Shown here: one piece after another, positions 56,816 through 64,000 of the stretch
Position numbering within the stretch: the first letter of the stretch is position 1
Layout: every line of letters starts with the position of its first letter
Source: Camillea tinctor
Taxonomy: Eukaryota > Ascomycota > Sordariomycetes > Xylariales > Xylariaceae
DNA length: 64,000 bases
Reading direction: 5' to 3'
Assembly: GCA_022578605.1 (NCBI GenBank)
Contig: MU394122.1
Coordinates: 1 to 64,000 of the forward strand
Notes under the pieces: model-generated
The model's input: only the letters and a program-made list of their open reading frames with translations
Database searches by the model: none
Told to the model about the DNA's origin: nothing
Position numbers and translations under genes: made by a program

Positions 56816-57143
56816 ATGGGATCAGACCTCGTGATGGTTTACCAACTAGACACAAATAGTCTAGTCAAAATACCAGAAAAGGGTGAGTGAATAGAAGCTT
56901 TTTGAAAACGGCCAACGAGTGCTAGCTAACCACAGCTGAACTACAGAGGCCAGCTCGAATAACCGGAAATTCTCCAAGCTGAGCACTTCGCCTAAAAGAA
57001 GAGTCGAGATCATCGTGCCTGGAAGTCCGGACTCGGGCGAAGAGACGAGACATATCGCCAGCGTGGATATCCCCAGGAATGAGTATTGGAAGAGAATACT
57101 ACTGGGAAAGAAGTTGGACATATGGGTGACTGGACAACTCTGA
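56816..57143 (+). CDS. Small two-exon gene, 87-residue protein of unknown function
   Basis: Exon 1 is 56816..56882 (MGSDLVMVYQLDTNSLVKIPEK) and exon 2 is 56947..57143, joined by a typical 64-base intron (donor GTGAGT, branch GCTAACC, acceptor CTACAG). The joined frame stays open for 87 residues: a basic linker KLSTSPKRRVEIIVPGSP, an acidic GEE turn, then ASVDIPRNEYWKRILLGKKL and IWVTGQL. The start has the fungal CAAAATG context and the 120 bases before it are pyrimidine-rich, like a leader. The agreement of donor, branch site, acceptor and phase is the main support. No homologue is recalled. A chance open frame cannot be excluded. Confidence 0.5.
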
Positions 57144-58503
57144 ACCGCCGACACGGACTCGATCGGATTTGCTTTGACGAAGCGGTAACAGCAGTTATTG
57201 GACTGCAACGAAATAAGTCTCTGTCCGTGGGACTGACTCGTGGATACATCAAGTGCTCGTAACTACCTGATGTAGGCCAGGGCTGTGGCTAAAGCATGTG
57301 TCGCTCTCCGATGGGATATCGGATGAGACACCTGGCTACACTTACACGATACGAAGATAGCTTGGCTAAGGTTGAGGAAGGGGACATTTGGATGCCCGTA
57401 TGCTGGTATGGGTGGGAGTGAGATACCGCGAAGTCGCATGATATCACCAACTGTTTACGACACCTATGTTTATTTCCAGGCTTACTCTTGTCTATGGAAT
57501 GCTTGATTGGCGAGGTTGATGCGATATTATTCACCAAATAAATCCAGTTACTACCCTGTCTACGTCAGTTGAATGATATGTCGTGTCATACAGCAAGTAG
57601 GTAGCATTGAGCATTGAACATTGAACACTGAAGCAGTTCAATTTCCGGAAAAGGGAGTTCCGTTTTGTACGGAATAACGGTTTAGAGGGGTTACAATGAC
57701 TTTATACGCTAAAAATGTAGATACGGCTAGTTAGCTTTTAGCTCGTGTTAAAAAGCAGCGTCATACCAGGGACGTCACTTTTACCTACTTGGTACTAGGT
57801 ACTTATTACCTCTTTACTTGAATGCTTGTTTAAAAAGAAAAAAAGGTTAAAAAAAAAGGAAAAGGGAAAAGGGAAATCCCATAAACAGCATTAAGCTTAT
57901 GTTTAACTTCTCCACCAAAATTCCCCATCTGCATTAAGACATAAGCATCACCAAAAGAGAGAAGAAGAAGAAAAAAAAGGAACAAAACAACTTACTCAGA
58001 CCAAGTTGTTTGACCGACCCGGACCGACACACGCACACAACATCTCCTATCGAATCAAATCATCAATCACTTCTCTCTTCCCGTACTTAAATGTTGATCG
58101 TATGATTTGATTCGATCTTGGATCAACCCGCCCCAGGAAAACGGAAAACCCGCTATGAAATAACTCACCACCATTGCCAATCAATGCCGAAGACATCGTC
58201 GTTTCTCTCCAACTAAAAGTCTACTATTTGCTCTCAGAGCCCAATCCACCACCACTCATCTATCTCCTTGTCCTTCCTTCACCGACCCAACAAGTGAACC
58301 GGACCCCAGCGATCGACTATCAACTATCGACTAATAACTCGAAAGCCCTAGGTTACCCTACTTTTACTTTTTATTATACCTTTACCTCTTTACCTATCTG
58401 CCTAACCTAGGTGTCTAACCCACCAACAATCTTTTTCTATCTTCTTCTTCTTCTTTGCAGATTCTCGTTCTTATTGTCAATCAATCCATTATATACACAC
58501 ACC
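57144..58503. other. Intergenic region upstream of YPI1
   Basis: Includes A-rich tracts (57830-57875, 57960-57990), a long pyrimidine-rich leader (58170-58480) and CCTAGG sites near 58346 and 58408. No gene supported. Confidence 0.55.
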
Positions 58504-59288
58504 ATGTCCAACCGTCAAGCCGAGACAGCAGCAACTTCTTCTTCTTCCGGACTGGGAGGAATAGGAGGAGGAGGAGGAGGGGGAGGGGCAGTGGGAGGAG
58601 GAGGAAGAGGAGGATCTCACGGTCAGGCATTAGTCGCCGAAGCGCCACCTTCTGGTTCGATCACCCAGACCGAGACCGAACCTCGCCCTGTCCCTGCTAT
58701 CTTGCGGCTCCGGGGTGCGCGAACACAAGCCCGGAATCGCGTGCAGTGGGCCGAGGGTGTGATCGACAACGAGGGTCTAGGACGGAAGAGCTCAAAGGGT
58801 GTGTTCTTTTTTCTTTTCTTTTTTTTTTCCACAACAAAAACCCCCACGATTCCAAGAACGGGCTATACCCAAACTAACATGATCAAACACGCACAGTATG
58901 CTGTATCTATCACGCCCCGCGCGTCGTAGGCGAATCCTCCGATGAGTCGTCATCCTCGGACGACTCGTCGTCTTCCGACGATTCAGACTCCGATTCGGAC
59001 GCACCACAAGACCCCCGTGATCGGGCATTAGCGGAGCGACGGGCGCGGGAGCGGGAGCGCCGCCACAATCATGGCCCTGACTGCGCACACGGACATGGAC
59101 AAGGTGATAGCAGCAGTAGTGGCGATAGACCCAACGGCCAGCACGGAAGTAACACTCGGCCACCCCGTCGTAAACCGAGTCCCAATGCCTACGAGAAACA
59201 GCCCAAGCCAAAGCCCAGTTCCGGAGGCGGAGGTGGAAGTGGAGGTTCAGGTCCCGGTGGGGATCGACATCCACCTGGTGGTGCCTAG
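58504..59288 (+). CDS. YPI1: Ypi1-type protein phosphatase 1 regulator (inhibitor-3 family)
   Basis: Binds and regulates the PP1 catalytic subunit (Glc7), with roles in glycogen metabolism, ion homeostasis and mitosis. Exon 1 is 58504..58798 and exon 2 is 58897..59288, joined across a 98-base intron (donor GTGTGT, branch CTAAC, acceptor CAG), giving 228 residues. The join rebuilds the core [27 protein letters not shown]. RVQW at 79-82 is the PP1-docking motif, and the Cys/His block (CCIYH, 100-104) is the conserved PPP1R11 element. The N-terminus has an unusual Gly-rich run (about 17-37). The C-terminus is Ser/Asp-rich, then a basic Arg/Glu helix, a His/Cys patch (HNHGPDCAHGHGHG-like) and a Gly tail. 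Longer than yeast Ypi1 (155 residues), as usual in filamentous fungi. Confidence 0.92.
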
Positions 59289-61153
59289 GACGATGGAACC
59301 CTCATCAGACAAGCTTAGTCTTCCCTTTTAACGACCGCGGAACGGATGGACGCACGCATAGATTAAGGAGCAGACATGAAATGAGATATAGGAATGGTAA
59401 GCGGCTGAACAAGGCTTCCCGTTCTCATTATCCCTTTTCCTGTTTCAGCACATACACCATTTCCAAATATAGCAGATTACCAACGCCGCCGAATTGCTCA
59501 CAACGGTTCGCGGCGAAGACTAGCGTATATTGCTATGGGGAGTCTTCCTTTATTTCTCCCCTTCTCACTACATGTTTGCATTGTTGTCTCATCATGCGCA
59601 CGTAGCCGTCCATCCATCGTGCTTTGGACCAGTTGAATCAGGAGGGAAAGCGGAACCAGACTAACACCATCTCAGATTAATCCTACATCAACTTCCCCCA
59701 GAACAATTGGAAATTAGCCGGTGGTGGGCATTAAGCTGTTTGTGGCCCATCACGAGGCTACGCAGGAGACCAAATACTACCTTTCTTGTCTTCCTGTCAG
59801 CAGGGCCACCACTACTAGATAGGAGCACCAAGGAAGTCCTCCTGACGGAACTTATAGGGGTCGAGGCGACTACGTGGATTTACATAGCCTAGCTTGATAC
59901 ATGGATCACTATTGCACATGAGGAGTAGGAGCACTTGAAGCACTGTCAAGCAAGATGGTGCACAAAATTTTAATACCGGCGTTTTGTAGCAACCACGGTT
60001 GCAAGGAGGCGGAATGAGTATGGCGTTAGGCTTTCCTACTTTTCTTCTTCTCTTCCTTTCTTTTTCTCTTTGGTATACCACAGGTTTTGTTTTCCTGGCA
60101 CACCAGGATAGGGATTCCCCGGGTAGGACTAGTATTATGTTATGTAGTACATTCATACAAAAAAAAGGAGTACGGAGTGATAAAACAGAAAGAGGCGCAG
60201 CGCAATGTCGTCAAAATAGACTAGTGAATATTTCGGTCTATTACACGCATCGTGTCGTGGACATGTGACAGGAAAGAGGAGGAGGAAAAAAAGACATCAT
60301 TACCGCCGTCAAGTAAACTATTATAGATCATATATGATGATCGACCGAGCTAGCTTCACCAACTTGCGCCAGCTAGCCATGAAACGCGGCCACGTGGATT
60401 CAGTAGTAAGGTAAATAAACCTAAGGGGAGAGAAAGAAAAAGCCTCAAGGTTGATTGTAAGAGGTATGTAGGAGGCGCTATATAGGGTTCGATGTAGGTA
60501 TCCATATCCATGGATATCAAAAATCCGGCGAGGTCTATATATGGACTTTTGGGTTCATATTAGGGATGGTGAATGAAAATTAGGGTTGGTTATCGAACGG
60601 GCATTATAAGGATATCTTGCTGAAGGTACCTTACATGATGAAGCCTATATAGTAACTGGAAGTATATATACCTCAGGTTATATACCTAGTAACCGACCTA
60701 CCTGAGCTAAGGTTTAGTCTTCTGCGGTACATACCGAGGAGCAAGGGGGGATCCAGCCCAGGAGCGCGAGCTATTGATTACACACAGCAAAAATAGGGGA
60801 GGGGGGAAGAGCAAGCTAAGAGAGAAAAAGAATACACTAGAATTAGGATCAAGTATGCGGATAGAAACTAATAGAACATGACACAAATTAAAGAGAGAGA
60901 AAAAGAACAAAAGGTTCATGCCAAGTTCGCTAACGACCTGAGCCAGGTACACCTAACGTTTTCTTCATGCGCCGTTGAACAAGAGGTAGGGAGGTCACCT
61001 ACTCGATTACCCGAGGGGGGGTTAAGGGGATAATGACAACAACTACTGCAGGGACTCGTCAGGATAGATGTATAGTAGATAAACAAACTCGTATCTAACT
61101 CCTCCCTCCCTCCCTCCACCCTCCTCTACATACATACTACTTACAGGGCAAGC

Positions 61154-61179
61154 TGTGTGTGTGTGTGTGTGTGTGTGTG
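61154..61179 (+). repeat. (TG)13 microsatellite
   Basis: Thirteen TG units followed by CGTACGTAC. Alternating purine-pyrimidine DNA of this length can adopt Z-form. Confidence 0.9.
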
Positions 61180-61224
61180 CGTACGTACACCACCTACATG
61201 TAGGTTATGTATGGACATACGTAA

Positions 61225-61240
61225 GGGGGGGGGGGGGGGG
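61225..61240 (+). repeat. G16 homopolymer
   Basis: Sixteen consecutive G on the plus strand, 45 bases after the TG repeat. Length is prone to sequencing or assembly error. Confidence 0.85.
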
Positions 61241-62122
61241 TTAGAAAAGGACAGGGCTAGGCCAGGCGGACTTTTTGCGACCAGTGCAAGCTTGTACATA
61301 TTGCTATACTATCACCTGCTTTACCTTCGATTCTTCCCAGGTAAAACAATATACACTAAAGGAACGCCCGACTCATCGGTAGTACCTATCTATCTACCTA
61401 AAGCAGAGCCAGGTAGAAAACATATAAGGGGGAGGGGGGTGCTATACTAGTCACAGGAGGATAGGTGATGGGGAAAAGGGTAACCTAGGTAGATACTTAG
61501 ACATAATTCACCTGGGACACTTCCAAGTCACTTGTTTAGTAGGTATACGGCCAACTACCTCATATTATTTGCATTTACAGATACACATGCGCACACGGAG
61601 AAAAAAGGGGAGTTGAGAGCTCTTCCCTCTTATTTATTCGATCAAGAGTTGAGGGTCTCCTAGCTGGAGGTATTCAAGGTAGGTCTGGATTATTACTCCT
61701 TTCCCTCCCCCCCTTTTTTGTCTTTTATTTCATTTTTTTGTTTCAAAACCTTTTTCTCACTATGCAACCCTGAGTATTGATTTTCTTCTTGTGGTTTGGT
61801 GATGGTGGTATTGTGTATATCGCTATGCGCGTGCGTATGGTAAGGCATCCCAATTAATTATTTCTCCAACCCAGCTCATATGTCCCATTTAAGAAATAGA
61901 CAACAAGCTATGCTAGTTCAAAGCCACCGCATGCTCTTTTTTTTGTTCTCCATACATTCAATACCATCCCCCACCTTGAATATTGTACACGAGCGGTGCC
62001 CGGTGGGGTCTAGCACCCCTCCTCTGTATTCATTCTACTCGTACATTTATCCTTTTTGATTGCAGTGGTTAAGATCTTTGCTGTTGGATCTATGCCGACG
62101 CATATCTTCTCTAAGCTGATAT

Positions 62123-64000
62123 TTACGGCGAGACCGGCGAACCAGTGGGAAGCCCCATCATACTAGGAACTTGCTTCCTCAAGACGCCTTTCCTCCGTTG
62201 ATCTTGACGAGGTACTCCCTGGATAGAACGAGGTTCTTTCATTAAGCTGGGATCCAACCTGGCAGGCATCCTCGTTGTTATTGATCGGTAATCGCCTGAG
62301 AATTTGGCATTGGGGATCGCTACGCAGGCAGTTCGCCAAATGTGGTCCGAATAGTCGGTTAAGTACGTTTGCGATTTGTGTGGTTTTGCAGAAGGTATTT
62401 GCAGTCCAGGGAGGGAACCCGTTACACCATGGGACGCCCGGATCGTCGAGAGACGGGATAAACCAGAAGATAGACCAGGCTTTCCTCGGGCCTTCTTGGC
62501 TAGAATGATCTCATCGAAAAGACGGATACCGGCATTTGTAGACGGCTGGATCTCCCGTTCGTGGATGAATTCATTGAAAGCTAGTATTAATTGTTAGTCA
62601 GTGAATGGGAACGAAATAGGAATAAGAGGGGGGGATTAAAATACCTTGCGTCTCCTTCATCATCGTCGCATACTCTTGTTGTTCGTAGGGCAAGCTCCTA
62701 ATAAACCCATTCATGTCAAAAGCATACATTTGGCCATTATTCTTCTGCTCCTTTGAAGGTCGCCCCAAGTGCTTCCGGTATGTGTAGAGCAGACTTGCAT
62801 GACAACGCACGAATGCGGCCCGCACTTTATCAGCATCGAATGCCATTGGACAAACCAAGCAGACGCAGCCAAGGCAGCGGCCATGTGAAACCGTCCCACA
62901 TCCAGAGCAGACGTAGCAACCATCACCCTCGGCTCGCTCGTCACAGATTGCACATATTGAAGCATTGTCGTTCTCACTGAAGTTAAAGCAGTGTCCTTCG
63001 ACCCAAACCGTTGTGTCGGTATCATGCACAGGCTGGACAAGCATGTTGGGCATGATCGTCGATGCGGCAATTGTAGATTGAGCATAGGTGGAGGGTGCAT
63101 AACCGCCGAAAGACGAGGTCGAATCAATCGATATAGCCGATATTGAGAGATTGGACTGGTGGCCATTTAAGAAGGGCATGTTAGGTCTGTGAGTAGGCAT
63201 TTGACCAAACGAAGAGCTACGACGGCCTTTGTCATCAAAATGACCAGACCTCTTCTCGCGCAACGTTGCTGACAACGCAAAGCCCGAGTCGCTCCTCGAG
63301 ACCGGCGTCGTTGGCATGGGTGGGAAGTTGACGGAAACAGGCGAGACTGAAGATGGGGGGCTCGTTTTGTTGGATTTGCTGGTGGCGGGACGCTCGATGC
63401 CTACTGGTTTGGCATGGGCAAAAGCATTAAACACAGGCGCCCTCAGAGAATCCCTTGGCTCTGGTTGACCAAAGGCCGTCGAGCTCTGAGCTACCCACTT
63501 CGCCAGGGTGCTGGGAGAGGGTTTCTCGTGGAACAGCGATCCATTCTCGGCAGAGAAAAGATCGTAGGGGAAGGATTCGATGGCATAAGGAGGGGGGCCT
63601 GTTGTAACCCCGTATCGAAGTCCATGCGGGGCTGCATGCTGCAACAGAGAAAGGAGCTTTCGGCGAATTTGCTTCGGGAGGCGAATAGGCTGAGAAGTGG
63701 CGTCGATGGTGTCCTTGTCCAGGTCAACGAGGACATAGTCGTCCTCCGGCAGCTGGATGTTGTCATATCTCCGCTCGATACCGACAATATAAGGGCAAGG
63801 TGCATCGAGTGCGGACAGCAGCCTTGCTGGCAAGATGGGGATGAATATGCTCGCCCAGTTCAAAGGGTACAGCAGACAGGCTATAGCATGCGAAGCTAAA
63901 TGCAACATAGCGGTATGCGAGGAGAGAAGGATAATCCGGGATTCGGACATGGCATACTCGAACAGGGTTACGATGTTCTCAAGCGATAGAGACCTAAAGA
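62123..64000 (-). CDS. DENN-domain protein (Rab GEF family), 5' end missing
   Basis: DENN proteins exchange nucleotide on Rab GTPases in membrane traffic. The open frame enters from the window edge. Visible exons are 62645..>64000 and 62123..62580, joined over a 64-base intron (donor GTATTT, acceptor TAG) to read MMKETQAFNEFIHEREI. The first visible residues, FRSLSLENIVTLFEYAMSES, are inside the DENN core, followed by RIILLSSHTAML, YPLNWASIFIPILP, APCPYIVGIERR and YVLVDLDKDTI. A Ser/Pro-rich spacer leads to a compact Cys/His cluster (62850..62954), then the dDENN-type helices (VRAAFVRCHASLL, FIRSLPYEQQEYATMM). The last exon gives a basic, disordered tail ending TGSPVSP. The start codon and N-terminal uDENN part lie beyond 64000. 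Confidence 0.85.

Larger units (their letters stand above)
59289..62122. other. 2.8-kb convergent intergenic region with simple repeats
   Basis: No supported gene on either strand. Contains two microsatellites (listed separately), a CTCC-type repeat near 61103-61127 and an ACCTAGGT palindrome near 61483. Confidence 0.5.

Overview
This is nuclear DNA from a filamentous ascomycete, most likely a Sordariomycete (Pezizomycotina). The evidence is many short GT-AG introns (about 50-110 bases) with CTAAC/CTGAC branch sites and pyrimidine-rich acceptors, a eukaryotic gene set (cytosolic and mitochondrial ribosomal proteins, COPII, GET, spliceosome), fungal-type families (Mug190, Gep3, Ypi1, MFS drug transporter), and AT/CT-rich intergenic DNA with repeated ACCTAGGT palindromes. 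The species cannot be named from sequence alone. Many exon models here were built by hand from splice signals, phase and family knowledge, and every joined model keeps an open frame.

Layout. 0-3 kb: a (T7A)n microsatellite, then RPS10 (-) and SDE2 (+) head to head. 3.9-8.3 kb: an accessory-looking block with an MFS transporter (+), a fructosamine-kinase-like protein (-) and a short-chain dehydrogenase (-). 9-13.1 kb: SEC31 (-). 13.9-18.6 kb: a cyclophilin-E-like RRM protein (+), then three genes for mitochondrial proteins, namely an MLRQ/NDUFA4-like small membrane protein (-), COX12/COX6B (+) and mitoribosomal mL61/MRP49 (+). 19.9-23.8 kb: a Mug190-like SMP/C2 lipid-transfer protein (-). 26.4-27.8 kb: a disordered conserved-looking protein (-). 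30-32.2 kb: Y-family DNA polymerase iota (+). 33-34.5 kb: a bHLH factor (-), followed by about 3.9 kb without genes. 38.5-40.2 kb: a TMEM135-like membrane protein (+). 41.7-43.1 kb: an acidic protein of unknown function (-). 44.9-49.4 kb: two orphan-type fungal proteins, one with a HicA-like C-terminus and one DUF7587-like. 50.4-54.7 kb: GET2 (-) and GEP3 (+), head to head. 56.8 kb: a small two-exon gene. 58.5 kb: YPI1 (+). 62.1-64 kb: the 3' part of a DENN-domain gene (-), cut by the window end.

Most of this is housekeeping. The most striking signal is the 14.8-16.4 kb head-to-head pair of respiratory-chain genes. COX12 appears to contain a 3-base micro-exon (CTG) flanked by two complete introns, and its partner contains a 16-base micro-exon whose skipping would break the frame. 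The adjacent mL61 gene has a similar, weaker 3-base AG|AAG|GT signature. No tRNA, rRNA, CRISPR array or intact transposon was found.
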